A stretch of 64,000 nucleotides of DNA. It comes from Hondaea fermentalgiana (taxonomy: Eukaryota > Sar > Bigyra > Thraustochytrida > Thraustochytriidae). The position numbers were made by a program, and so were the translations under genes. The stretch's first letter is position 1. Each line of letters opens with the position of its first letter. The notes under the pieces are model-generated. The model was not told the DNA's origin. It ran no database searches and saw nothing but the letters and a program-made list of their open reading frames with translations. The stretch covers positions 423,834 to 487,833 of the forward strand of contig NPFB01000006.1 of assembly GCA_014084085.1 (NCBI GenBank), read 5' to 3'. Positions 11,294-20,873 of the stretch are shown piece after piece.

Positions 11294-11802
11294 GGTGCCT
11301 GCGCCGCGCCTGTGCTCGCCGTCCGCTGCTTCTCGCTCTGCTCCGCCGCCGCCGCCGCTCCTGCCGCGCCTGCTTGGGCCCCTTCTTCTCCCGCCTCTGC
11401 TTGGCCCTCTGCTCTCTCCCCTTGTGCCCGCCCGACGGTCTGTGGCTGCCGCCCCGCCCTCCCCGCCTCTTATTTGCCGCCGCGCCGCAAGTCGCGCAAA
11501 CGCGCCGCCGCAAGTCGCGCAAACCCCGCCGCGCGAAGCACGCTCATGATCGCTTGCGTGTGGTCTGACGACTCTCTTNNNNNNNNNNNNNNNNNNNNNN
11601 NNNNNNNNNNNNNNNNNNNNNNNNNNNNNNNNNNNNNNNNNNNNNNNNNNNNNNNNNNNNNNNNNNNNNNNNNNNNNNGCTTCCCTGCTCGCTTGGACGG
11701 TCGTTGACGGGGGGGAAGGAAACCTCCCCCGAAAACACGATATGTGGAATGAATGGATGAATGACTAACCTTCTTTTGCCTGCGCCCGTTTGCGATACAC
11801 AG
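11294..11802. promoter_or_regulatory. Bidirectional upstream region of RPS27A and RPL39, with assembly gap
   Basis: The region separates the RPS27A start codon (-) from the RPL39 main exon (+). It includes pyrimidine-rich sequence (about 11340-11470). Two copies of a 23-bp unit containing GCAAGTCGCGCAAA have cores at 11487 and 11510. The 100-N gap is at 11579-11678. The eL39 start codon and its intron donor should lie here, most likely in the gap. Head-to-head ribosomal genes suggest coordinated expression from one control region; this is inferred. Confidence 0.65.
11579..11678. other. Assembly gap (100 N)
   Basis: Exactly 100 N, which by convention marks unknown size. It lies in the RPS27A/RPL39 divergent region and probably hides the first exon of RPL39. 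Confidence 0.95.
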
Positions 11803-11955
11803 CCCTCTCTTAAGACCACGCGCACCAAGCGCGTCCTGGCCAAGAAGGCCAAGCAGAACAGGCCCATCCCCAACTGGATCCGCTACCGCACGGACAACAA
11901 GATCCGCTACAACATGAAGCGCCGGAACTGGCGCCGTACCAAGATCGGTCTCTAA
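11803..11955 (+). CDS. RPL39: Large-subunit ribosomal protein eL39, main exon
   Basis: The exon encodes 50 residues starting [15 protein letters not shown] and containing the diagnostic [16 protein letters not shown] and KRRNWRRTK segments of eL39. The family is 51 residues long, so only the initiator Met is missing. The sequence immediately upstream ends in a pyrimidine tract and ACACAG (acceptor at 11801-11802), so the gene is spliced with the first coding exon consisting of just ATG. No ATG followed by a GT donor is found between the acceptor and the gap, so that exon probably lies in the gap or left of it. eL39 lines the nascent-chain exit tunnel of the 60S subunit. The stop is at 11953-11955. 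Confidence 0.92.
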   Translation, partial: PSLKTTRTKRVLAKKAKQNRPIPNWIRYRTDNKIRYNMKRRNWRRTKIGL

Positions 11956-12069
11956 GCAAGAACAACAGTTATTACTGATGTGACCCTTCTATTACGTTTC
12001 ACTTTTATTTCCTTCGTCACTCACTCTCGCTCGCTCCGTCGACGAGAATGAATACCCCTCCACTTGGAA

Positions 12070-15000
12070 TCAGATTTGCTGTCCCTGAGCCATTGCGGTT
12101 TGCACCAAATCTGGCGCAATACTGGAGAGTGCGCGCAGCGATCGTCTCGAGCCGTCCTCCGAGCCTAACGATATGACTGCCCGAGCGACAATATCTCTTG
12201 CTTGTTGCGCGCTGTGCCCCGACGCACCCTTGGACTTGAGGAACACGCGCAAATAGAAAATTGGGTCTTGTGGCACACGAACGCCATCTTGTGACTCACC
12301 ATCACCAAAGACTTGCCCAGGCCCTGCAGTGCCCATGGTCGCCACACTGACCGCAGCCTGCACTTGCCTCGCCTCCTCCTTGCGCTTACGCAGGAACCAC
12401 CGCTGCATTTTCCGCGCTGCTCGCGTGGCCGCCTCTCGATGCGCCACCGCAGCAATTCGCGATTTCCGAGCCGATTGACCACGAACAAGAGACTGCACTC
12501 GTGTAGCACTCTCGTGCTCGAGGGTTTGCTGTCGGCGAGCATCGACCCGAAGGGCAAAAGACTCTCTCGCGTGCATGCCCCGAATACGACGCTGGATCTC
12601 GACTGCAGCGCGAACGCGTCGCAAATGCGCAGACTTGAGCTCTCCGAATTCTCGCATGCTTCGCAGACGTCGCACTTGCGCCTGAATTGCACTCGCGCTG
12701 CGTTGCTCCCGGGCCTTGCTGCGTGCCACGCGTCGACCTCGATGGGCCCGGAAAATAGCCTGAATCTTCGTGGCTGAGGTCATTTCCATGGCCACTTGAG
12801 TTCGCCTTGCCCGACCTCTGTAAATCGCTTGCAATCGCGTACATCCGCGCGTCACCTCGTCTCGTTGTTGTGTGTAGCGCCTTTGGGCAATACGCACCCG
12901 CGCAGCTGCCTGCAGCGCCACCGCTGCATTTGTTCTTGCTTGACGTTCTTGACGATACGCCAAACGAGCACGGGCAGACCGCGCCAAGGCTTGCAATTTG
13001 GCAGCCGCGCGATGTTCTATCTTGCGCTGCTCTCGCGCGCATGCCAGGCGTCGATCCTGTTCCTTCGAGAGCGCCTGGAGACGAACGAGCTGCCAAGCTT
13101 CCTCGTTCAGCGTGCCCTCACCAAGTTTGCGAAATGAAGTCAACTCTGCAGTAACGTCGCTCATTTGCTTGTGCAGATCCCTTCCCCGCTTCTTCTCCAG
13201 CTCGAGTTCCTTCACCCGACGCTCATTTACTTGATCAAGGGTGTCCGCCTGCTCTCGTACATGCTCCAATTCTTCACGCACACGCTCCTTTTCTGCCTCT
13301 ATGGAAGCCTTCTCCTGAGTGTGGAGCTCCTGCTGGACCTCCAAAGCTCGCTCAAGCTCTCGTACTCGAACCACGAGCTCGCTCTCGCATTGGTTCAATG
13401 CCTGCCCCGAATCCTCTTGTACTGGCGGGACGCTCTCGTCCCCGCCAACGACTTCAATCTCTTGAGAAGCAGATGGAGGTGAGACCACTTGCTGTGCACC
13501 TGCAGACTTGTCTCCTCGATCCATCTTGGATCGTTTGTGGTCATGAAGAAGTCTCGTCGTTCCTGCGACCGCCGCCATCGCGCCAGCCTTTCTTGTTGCC
13601 CTTGCGTTTTTAGAAAGGTTCTTGGTTGTACTCGTCTTCATCATGCTCTTCTTTTTCTTCTTCTTCTTCTTCTTCTTCTTCATTGTCTTTTCAAGCGACC
13701 GTTTTCTTCCAGGAGCATCTCGACTCGTATCCTCTTCTCTTTCCGCTCTAGCATCTTCCTGCGTCGCGACGAGTTGGTTCTCGTCATCTTCCTCGTCGTC
13801 ACTGTCCTCAATTTCATCATTCAGAACGGCACCGTCGGCGATAAAATTCACAATTCGTTGAAATTCAGTCCACGAAAGAACACCATCATCATCTAGATCC
13901 AGTCTGGAAAACAAACGCTCTGGTCTACTCGCGCCGAGCTCGCGAACAAGGTCTTCATCGTGCTGCAACGCGGTGAGAAATTCACGACGAGACACCGTTC
14001 CGCTCTTGTCAGCATCAATCGTATAAAAGATGGCCTTGAGACGACACGCTTTGATGCAGCGCTCCACTTCCGTACGCGAGTCTGTCTCTTTTGCATCAGC
14101 ATGCAGCTGACGCACGAAAACCTGCACATCGCCCGAAAGTTCGATGCCAGTGTCAGCTTGTGTCACGCAGTGTTGCAGACGAAGACAAAAGGAAGTCACC
14201 GAGCCTACTTCTTGCGCGAGTGTCAAGTCACTCTGTCCAATCTCGTTCTCCAAAGCATACGCGTCATCGAGGCAAAGCGTCAGCCGTAATGTCTCAGTGG
14301 TCACTTCAAGCGGAATTCGAACTTTCGCGCCCAAGTGCCCGCGAGGCGTCGTAAAGGTGGGGATCTGATCTCCACTCACCCTCAGAAACTCGTCGTCGCT
14401 GATGCGATGCAACCTTCCATTCACCTCGTGTACCTGAAGAACTGCCCAGCGCACCACTGTTGCTGCGTGAGAATCAGACCGTGCTGATCGACTGCTACTC
14501 ACGGTTCGGGCAGATGGTCGAGGTGATGATGGCACACTTATCTTCGTGGTCGAGTTTGAATACGAAGAACGCGCGCTGAGGACTTGCGATGCTACATCCG
14601 CTTCGATCGCTCCGCTTTTGCTGCTCATTGTACGAACACGCACAGTTCCGATCCCGGCAAATTCGACGGAAACCTCGGCGCCTGATTTCAAGTCAACAGG
14701 CGCAAGACCCTTGGCCACGCAGTGCATTTCAGAATCTGCAAGGGCGGCATCGTTGCACAGCGACACCTCATAAAGTCCAGCAGGTATTTTCTGAGGAAAA
14801 TTCCAGACAGGCGATTTTCGGTCTTCGTGCGTCGCCGCCACACTCTGTACCTGTGAGCCGTCCAGTGTATTGTTGAATTGCAGCGAGAGAGCTGTTCGAC
14901 CCGCCCATGCATAAGACTCTAGCGAAAGTGTCTCGAGCGCAAAGGCGCCAATGCGCAAGGACGTCTTCGCATCGTCATCTGCATGTTGAGGGAAAACTTC

Positions 15001-17238
15001 GATGCATGCTGCAAGCTTTGCGACCTTTACATCGGTTCCTGGCGCGCGCAGCGGGATTTTTGCATTCATAACGTGTCCCTCAAAACTTACGCTGGGCGTT
15101 AGAACGAGATTTGCCTCTGCGATGAGCGTGGCACGTGCATCGCGGACCTCGAACTCGATCACGGGTGCGTCTTCCGACGCTTCGCACACGAGTACACAAT
15201 GCCCATCCCATGCTGTCTCCCCACCCTCGCTATTTGCATCCCTAATGAACGTGCATGCTGGTGTCTCGCTTCCTCGCAAGTGCACGCGAACGGTGGCATG
15301 GTCCGAATCCGCGCGCCCTCGTGTCTCCAAGAGATCACAGAGACGTACATGAATCTTGCCTCCTGGAAACGGTCGATCCCACGCTTTCTTGGATCTTCCT
15401 AGACTTGCGCGACAGATCAGAGCACATGAATCGCAGAGATTGCGACGAGAGGTCTTTATGGGAAAGCTCACTTGAACGCTTTCTTGAGGCCACAGACACA
15501 GGCTTGTCAGATCCAATGCGTCAAAGTGACTGTCATCTTGCCTGAATCGAAGTGTTGGAATTCTTCGCTGTTTCTCTGACCACTGAACAGGTACTAAGCA
15601 TGTATAGGTTGCCCCACTCGCAATTGACAGAGGGTTTTTGGCATTCCACGTCCCAGACGACAGTTCGAATGTGCTGTGCGCACAAGAATTAGCCTCCTGG
15701 TTCGAATCCTCGCCCCGATGAACAAAAATCTCCACGTGCACTGCCCGTGGTCGCTGATCGCCAACCTGTTCTGGAATTGCTGTGTCTCTCAACGTATCTG
15801 TACGAACGGCGTGCCTCGCCGCAGCATTTTCTTGACATTTCGAAGTCTCCATGTCAAAGGCCTCGGCTGGCATGTTCAAATGTGTTCCGTTCGTGTCAGG
15901 TGCGCCATTTGCCAAAAGAGATCCCGAAACCTGGACTGTGGCTTGAATCGCAAGTGCCTTCAGGTCCAGTGGCCATGGTTTACCCAGCTTGCTTTGTGCG
16001 AGAATCAAAGCTACAGAGACGGCACCGTATCCTTGCATCTCAGCCCCCAAATGTGTTTCCTCGTACAAAACAAAGTGTAGCGTAGCATCGGCTGCGTATT
16101 TTGGTGAGAGGCTTGGCACAGGGACACGGAGGTCGTCCTCCCAAAATTGAGTCTCGTGCGTCAACGTTCGCACTACGTCGCGAAGCTTGGCGCGACCTCG
16201 TGTTTCTCCAGAAGGAAACAGATGCGCCACCACGTAGAATTTGCCTGCCCTTGCAGACGTCCATGAAATCTGTGCCACGAGGGCCTGGTCAACGCTAGAG
16301 TCATTCCCTTTCGGCGTTGTTGAGGGCGTCTCCACGCTTGAGACGAGCCATATCGCCGATGTTGCGTCGAGATGAACCCATGCAGATCCGGAAGACGCTA
16401 TAAGCTGGCTTACAGAAATTGGCGCTCCTTCGGCCACAATATCTCCTGCTTCGTCTACGAGCAAGAGACGGACCTTATCTGCGAGAGCAGCCTCAAATTG
16501 TAAAAGACCTCCCCACCATGGTGCTTGTACTGAATGGGAGCGAGTCTCCGCCGGCGGTCCGTCCCATAGTGGCGATTGCGCCGGAGTCTGTTCCTTTCCA
16601 GAGTCGTCGAGACGACTTGCAATAATACGCAGACTGTCCTTGTGTCGCGTCCGAATTTCTCCAACGTAGAGTCCGACAATGAGCGCGTCTGTCTTAGCGC
16701 TTTGACGATATACGGTCTCAGCAAAGCCTGCAGAGAACTCTAGCCAACCCTTTTGACCATGGCCACGACGATTGAGCAGAGGAACGCGCTGTAGATTTCC
16801 CGTAGGCAGAATATCGTCATCAACAGCCAGCGCGTCAAGATCCACAAAAGCCCGGCCAAAGACACAATCGTCTCCTGCGAGCAAGTTACGCTCCATCAAG
16901 ACAACTTCGAGCACATTGAAGTGGCCGCAGTGACCCTTGTCATCGATACAGGCTGGCACAAAGAGTGGGCCAAAGTCTCGTCCCTCGCAGACTGTGTTTG
17001 GCTCCACAAGTTTGGCGTTGGATCGAGCCACTTTCGACTCGCCTCGGCGTTCACCTTGTTTGCTGGCTCGCGTGTGTGCCTCAAGGTGCAAGCAAAGAGC
17101 TGTGTGAGTCGACTGTTGACTTGGATCTGCGCGAAGAGGGTCATGCATGGAGTACGGGGTGTCTCGTTTTTCTTTGTTGGCATTTACAAGCAGCTTTTCG
17201 ACTTGCACCTTGAGATAGCCCGTTTTTCGATGAGGCAT
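12070..17238 (-). CDS. Very large C2-like / EF-hand / coiled-coil / multi-IQ protein
   Basis: Intronless giant ORF. From the ATG at 17238 it is 1722 residues; upstream in-frame ATGs at 17280 and 17370 add only a Lys/Arg-rich leader. The N-terminus (GYLKVQVEKLLVNA, later HFNVLEVVLMERNLLAGDD) looks like C2-type beta sandwiches, and several similar blocks may follow up to residue about 1050. Two EF-hands occur near residues 1070 and 1115, with loops DADKSGTVSRREF and DLDDDGVLSWTEF. Both have a full set of acidic Ca2+ ligands. A poly-Lys run (near 1190) and a coiled coil (about 1280-1340, rich in Glu/Lys) follow. About eight IQ-type motifs (for example AAAKLQALARSARARLAYR) span about 1400-1615 and should bind calmodulin or light chains. 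It is probably a Ca2+-regulated scaffold; no named orthologue is recognised. Confidence 0.75.
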   Translation of the reverse strand: MPHRKTGYLKVQVEKLLVNANKEKRDTPYSMHDPLRADPSQQSTHTALCLHLEAHTRASKQGERRGESKVARSNAKLVEPNTVCEGRDFGPLFVPACIDDKGHCGHFNVLEVVLMERNLLAGDDCVFGRAFVDLDALAVDDDILPTGNLQRVPLLNRRGHGQKGWLEFSAGFAETVYRQSAKTDALIVGLYVGEIRTRHKDSLRIIASRLDDSGKEQTPAQSPLWDGPPAETRSHSVQAPWWGGLLQFEAALADKVRLLLVDEAGDIVAEGAPISVSQLIASSGSAWVHLDATSAIWLVSSVETPSTTPKGNDSSVDQALVAQISWTSARAGKFYVVAHLFPSGETRGRAKLRDVVRTLTHETQFWEDDLRVPVPSLSPKYAADATLHFVLYEETHLGAEMQGYGAVSVALILAQSKLGKPWPLDLKALAIQATVQVSGSLLANGAPDTNGTHLNMPAEAFDMETSKCQENAAARHAVRTDTLRDTAIPEQVGDQRPRAVHVEIFVHRGEDSNQEANSCAHSTFELSSGTWNAKNPLSIASGATYTCLVPVQWSEKQRRIPTLRFRQDDSHFDALDLTSLCLWPQESVQVSFPIKTSRRNLCDSCALICRASLGRSKKAWDRPFPGGKIHVRLCDLLETRGRADSDHATVRVHLRGSETPACTFIRDANSEGGETAWDGHCVLVCEASEDAPVIEFEVRDARATLIAEANLVLTPSVSFEGHVMNAKIPLRAPGTDVKVAKLAACIEVFPQHADDDAKTSLRIGAFALETLSLESYAWAGRTALSLQFNNTLDGSQVQSVAATHEDRKSPVWNFPQKIPAGLYEVSLCNDAALADSEMHCVAKGLAPVDLKSGAEVSVEFAGIGTVRVRTMSSKSGAIEADVASQVLSARSSYSNSTTKISVPSSPRPSARTVSSSRSARSDSHAATVVRWAVLQVHEVNGRLHRISDDEFLRVSGDQIPTFTTPRGHLGAKVRIPLEVTTETLRLTLCLDDAYALENEIGQSDLTLAQEVGSVTSFCLRLQHCVTQADTGIELSGDVQVFVRQLHADAKETDSRTEVERCIKACRLKAIFYTIDADKSGTVSRREFLTALQHDEDLVRELGASRPERLFSRLDLDDDGVLSWTEFQRIVNFIADGAVLNDEIEDSDDEEDDENQLVATQEDARAEREEDTSRDAPGRKRSLEKTMKKKKKKKKKKKSMMKTSTTKNLSKNARATRKAGAMAAVAGTTRLLHDHKRSKMDRGDKSAGAQQVVSPPSASQEIEVVGGDESVPPVQEDSGQALNQCESELVVRVRELERALEVQQELHTQEKASIEAEKERVREELEHVREQADTLDQVNERRVKELELEKKRGRDLHKQMSDVTAELTSFRKLGEGTLNEEAWQLVRLQALSKEQDRRLACAREQRKIEHRAAAKLQALARSARARLAYRQERQARTNAAVALQAAARVRIAQRRYTQQRDEVTRGCTRLQAIYRGRARRTQVAMEMTSATKIQAIFRAHRGRRVARSKAREQRSASAIQAQVRRLRSMREFGELKSAHLRRVRAAVEIQRRIRGMHARESFALRVDARRQQTLEHESATRVQSLVRGQSARKSRIAAVAHREAATRAARKMQRWFLRKRKEEARQVQAAVSVATMGTAGPGQVFGDGESQDGVRVPQDPIFYLRVFLKSKGASGHSAQQARDIVARAVISLGSEDGSRRSLRALSSIAPDLVQTAMAQGQQI

Positions 17239-18145
17239 GGCCGCTAGCGATGATCTTCTTCTTCTTCGCGAGCCTTGCATCTTTCGTTTTTGTGTGTGTG
17301 CGTGTTTACGTTTGTCTCCTAGGCTTTTCTTCTTCACGCTCCGGCTCCTGATATTGGCTGAGGTCACCACTTCCGAAGTTTGTAGAGACAGACGCCTCTG
17401 TTCGCGTCTTGCGTTTCTGCTATCCCCCCTTTTCTATGCAAACTTTCCTTCTCCTACTTCTCCTCTTGGCGCGCTCGTTTATGGCGTTGAGGCAGCACGA
17501 CGCATGAGCTCAATTTTCGAGCGCGACCTCGCTCGAGCGTTGTCGGTTCTTCTTGTCCAAGTCACCCTGGCGACGCGGCCCTGACCGCCGCCCAGCCGCC
17601 TTGCCTTGGCTTTCGTGAACGGCCATTTCGTCCAAGTTCGGGCCCCTTCTCTCCATCCAAATTGCGTTGCGCAGGTGTGCTTGCCTGCAGTACCGCGCGC
17701 GAGCTCGTTCTGGTCTCGCTGAGGCCTCTACATTCCGAGCACGAGCCTGCTGCCGGCAAACATGGGCGCACGCAGCCCCAAATGCGACGGAGCCGGCAGA
17801 TGTGATCGAGCGCTCGCGGCGTGAAACGCGACGGAGCGGGCGGCGAGACGGTCATAGTGCGATGCACTTGGCTGACCGGCGGGACTTGCGGACCGCCATA
17901 GCGCCCTTGCGCGGGCGGGAAAGTCGACTTGCAAGGAAGTCGCGCAAGTCGCCCAAACGGCGAACGAACTCGGAGGGAGAGAAGAGGGGAAGCAAAGTTT
18001 CCGCCGCGGCGCGAGCAAAGGTGCAAGGCGAGCGACCGACTGCGCGCGAGCGACGAGACTGCGCGTCGAGTCGAGTCGACGCGCGGCGGACTCGGCGCGG
18101 GCGCGGGCGCAGGCGCAGGCGGACCCCTCGTCAGAGGCGGGGACG
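17239..18145. promoter_or_regulatory. Divergent promoter region (C2/EF/IQ gene and RLPH2-like gene)
   Basis: A 900-bp region between two start codons that point outward. It contains one copy of the ACTTGCG..CCGCCAT element at 17884-17904. Additional GACTTGC and GCGCAAGT motifs lie at about 17926-17950. Sequence from about 17990 to 18140 is GC-rich with GCGCGAGCGA-type leader. I see no gene. Confidence 0.55.
17884..17904 (+). promoter_or_regulatory. ACTTGCG-CCGCCAT element
   Basis: Sequence ACTTGCGGACCGCCATAGCGC. It matches the repeated 20-22 bp unit found upstream of the mitochondrial acyl carrier protein gene, with one inserted base and few changes. The CCGCCAT half resembles the metazoan YY1-type ATGGCGG motif. 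Function is inferred only from recurrence. Confidence 0.45.
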
Positions 18146-19198
18146 ATGCTGTCGCTGCCGCAGATGGCGGCGCGGTCGATGCGGAAGCGGCTGCGGAGAC
18201 CGCTCGAAGACTGGCTCAAACTGCGCAGAGCGAGGGGCCCGCTCTGCTTTGTGGGCGATGTCCACGGACACCTGGACAAGCTCGAGACGCTCTGGGACAA
18301 GCTGCCTGCGGCGGTCGGCGGGGAGGACGTCTTTGAGAAGATGACCGTCACGTTTTTGGGAGACTACTGCGACAAGGGCCCCGACACGGCCGGCGTTATC
18401 GAGTGGATGACGAAACTTCAGGAGCGACACCCGGAGCAGAAGCACATTTGGCTCTGCGGAAACCACGATTTTGCGCTCAGCGCATTCCTCGGCCTTCTCG
18501 ACTTGCGCACTACACCTACAGACATGGCCTTTGATCCAAATGCACGCGAGGCATTCATGGCCAAGCTCCCCGGGGAGAACATGTACAAGGGCCCGGGACA
18601 TGAAACCATGCATTTGCAGGGCGTGCGCTACGCTGCAGAGCCCAAGTCCGTCTACGAGTCGCACGCCACTTTTGCTTCGTACGGAGTCCCATATGGCGAC
18701 CGAGAGGGTCTCCTCAAGGCGATGCCCACTTCGCATCAAGAGTTTTTGCGCAATCTCGAGTGGATCGCCGAGATTGGCAGCGGTGTTGGCCACGTCATTG
18801 CCGTGCATGCTGGCCTCGAGGAATGTACCGGCGAGGCTGAGCTTGGGCAGGTTATTGAGTGGCTCCGCGAGCGCAATGAGGCCGTGGCCTCTCAGCCCTT
18901 TATTGAACCTCTATCGGGAAGGTCTAATGTCGAGCGCATGCCGTCATCCCTACGTCCATACTTTCCTGATCGCGAGTATGCGCAGCCTATAAACCCGCCT
19001 TATTTTCTCATTTCAGGACATCATGGCTTTGTCCGCGTTGCGGGCCGTAGAATTGTTCTCGATATGTGCGGAGGCAAGGCCGAACGCGACCTTGCGGCTA
19101 TGATTATCAGCCGCGACAGGGCTGGCATGACCTTTAATTCGTTCTCTGACGAACAAGGGGTGCGGCAAAAGATTGTCACCTCACGTATCAGTAGCTAG
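18146..19198 (+). CDS. RLPH2-like PPP-family phosphatase
   Basis: 350 residues in one exon. Motifs of the PPP metallophosphatase fold occur in order: GDVHG (37-41), GDYCDKGPD (72-80), GNHDFA (105-110), VHAGLE (220-225) and SGHHG (290-294). The segments HLQGVRYAAEPKSVYES, ASYGVPYGD and EPLSGRSNVE match what I know of plant Rhizobiales-like phosphatase 2 (RLPH2). RLPH2 belongs to PPP by fold but is reported to act on phosphotyrosine. The usual GDxxDRG reads GDYCDKG here and GNHE reads GNHD; the latter is also seen in RLPH2. No clear targeting peptide is visible; residues 1-28 are basic. The start is the first in-frame ATG before the fold. The family assignment is firmer than the substrate. Confidence 0.83.
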   Translation: MLSLPQMAARSMRKRLRRPLEDWLKLRRARGPLCFVGDVHGHLDKLETLWDKLPAAVGGEDVFEKMTVTFLGDYCDKGPDTAGVIEWMTKLQERHPEQKHIWLCGNHDFALSAFLGLLDLRTTPTDMAFDPNAREAFMAKLPGENMYKGPGHETMHLQGVRYAAEPKSVYESHATFASYGVPYGDREGLLKAMPTSHQEFLRNLEWIAEIGSGVGHVIAVHAGLEECTGEAELGQVIEWLRERNEAVASQPFIEPLSGRSNVERMPSSLRPYFPDREYAQPINPPYFLISGHHGFVRVAGRRIVLDMCGGKAERDLAAMIISRDRAGMTFNSFSDEQGVRQKIVTSRISS

Positions 19199-19485
19199 CT
19201 AGTGCTTATTTGTGATCAATCTCCTCGTGTATGACATGCTGTGCGTCTCTCGCCTTCTGTTCACTGTTTTCTTTTACTTTCCTTTTGCATGCCCGTCACA
19301 AACGATGCTTCCGTACCTTCCGCATCGAGCGCTAAAAGTAATGGTCAGCATGAGGTTGAACAAGAAGATGCATCATGCTTCCGTCCAACTTGTTGGTAGT
19401 AGAGAATAGTAGTTGCAGTTTTCAAAATTATCTGTGTGTCTATCGAATTGCTGTCCTTGCTCGAGATGGGATGAGCCTTGCAATT

Positions 19486-20873
19486 CTAGAGAGCAGCGTC
19501 GCCGTCACGGAGAATAACCCTTCTTCTCCTGCACCGGAAACGCACCGACGAGAACGATACGACACTTCCAGGGCTCCCGGGGGGTGCAGAAGGAGGCGAT
19601 CTGCGTGGCTCGGGTAAATCTTTCGTTGTCTGTGGCGAAGGAGATACGATTGATTGTGAAGACCCAGTATCTGGACTTTGTCCCGCCCAAAGTGCATTGG
19701 GACTTTGCTCCGCCCAAAGCGCATCTGCCGTATCGGTGCTGACTGTGACTTGCACAGCCTTTTCTTCAGCAATCAAGCTCGACACGGATTCCGTTGTTGA
19801 CCTTCCTGCCTGCGCCGCCCAGGCAGAAGCGGATGACCGAACTGTGGAATAGACTGAGGCGGCGACATGCACAGACGAGCCTGACCGCTCAAGACGCTGC
19901 CTCTGTTTCTCGATGAAGCGACGATTGTCCTCCAGATGCGGATCCTCGCTTTCAACAAAAGATAAAAGTTTTACTGACCGAGCTCTTGAGACAGTCCGCG
20001 CGTACGTCGCTTCGATAGAGTCCACGCCGAGCTCCTCAAGAACCAAAGACGGCGCGCGCCAGTCGGCTGATTCTGCATTGAATTGTTCTTCGTTTTGCGA
20101 CATTTGAGGGAAGGACGAAGAGGCCCGGGAAATCATAGACGAAGTCGAGCAAGCCATTTCCCGCCCCGAGGATGTCATTGCGGCAAAAGGACGTCGTCGA
20201 TCGTTACGGGTTTCCTTCTTATTTGGATCAAGGGCTTCAATCTCGCGTTGTACTTGCGAAATGTCCGAGTCAATGCTATCGAGAGCTGTGCGAAGCTCAA
20301 GTTTACCCCCCTTTTTGCGTTGGCGAGAAGTATCCTTCTTCGACACGTGCGGCTTTCGCTGCGCGTTCTCGTTCATGTGCGAGTCTGCAGGTTTCAGAGG
20401 CGGCCGTCCACCACTCTTGGGATCTTGTGTTGGAGCTTGCACTATTTTGCGAGAGCGAGAGCGAGCGCGAGAGCGAGCCTCGCGCTTCGTCTTAATATCT
20501 TGTTTGTCTCGACGCGAGTAAGGTCCAGAGTTCTCCTTACCAAGATCTACGCTCAATCGTGGAGTAGCTCTGCATTCCGGCACGTCTTTCGGCGCGCTCT
20601 TGATGCGCGAGGATGTTGTGGACTATGTTTGTTCCCAAGAAGTTTTGTTTTAATGTCAGCTTTTGACGCAACACATCGGGAGCGACCGCACATCGACTTG
20701 CTCCGCGTGAGAGAAAAACGTACCTGAAGATACCGTGGAGCATCCTTGCGTTCGTCCGCAAGTTCTTCGACCTGGTGCTGGTCTATGCTCGGGATGTCTC
20801 CCCGCTTGACGGCCTCTGCAGCGTAGGAGCCCCCTTTCCCAGTTCCTCGCGGGTCTCGTTTCGCGAGGCCCAT
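19486..20873 (-). CDS. Spliced protein of unknown function (420 aa)
   Basis: Exon 1 is 20873-20724 (50 codons, starting MGLAKRDPRG and ending APRYLQ). Exon 2 is 20598-19486, with a 125-bp GT-AG intron (donor GTACGT, acceptor ATCAAG) in phase 0. The result is 420 residues, very rich in Ser, Arg and acidic residues and largely disordered in appearance. It has an Arg-Ser/Arg-Ala alternating block near residue 85, a predicted helix (LRTALDSIDSDISQVQREIEAL) near 150, and a short tandem repeat LWAEQSPNA/LWAGQSPDT near the end. No domain is recognised. The exon 1 fragment with SYAAEAVKRGDIPSIDQHQV is the most conserved-looking part. It is divergent from the short-chain dehydrogenase. Confidence 0.65.

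Noticed and set aside
15701..15710. TTCGAATCC sequence resembling a tRNA T-arm
   Set aside because: It is inside the C2/EF/IQ coding sequence, and I could not build acceptor, D and anticodon stems around it.
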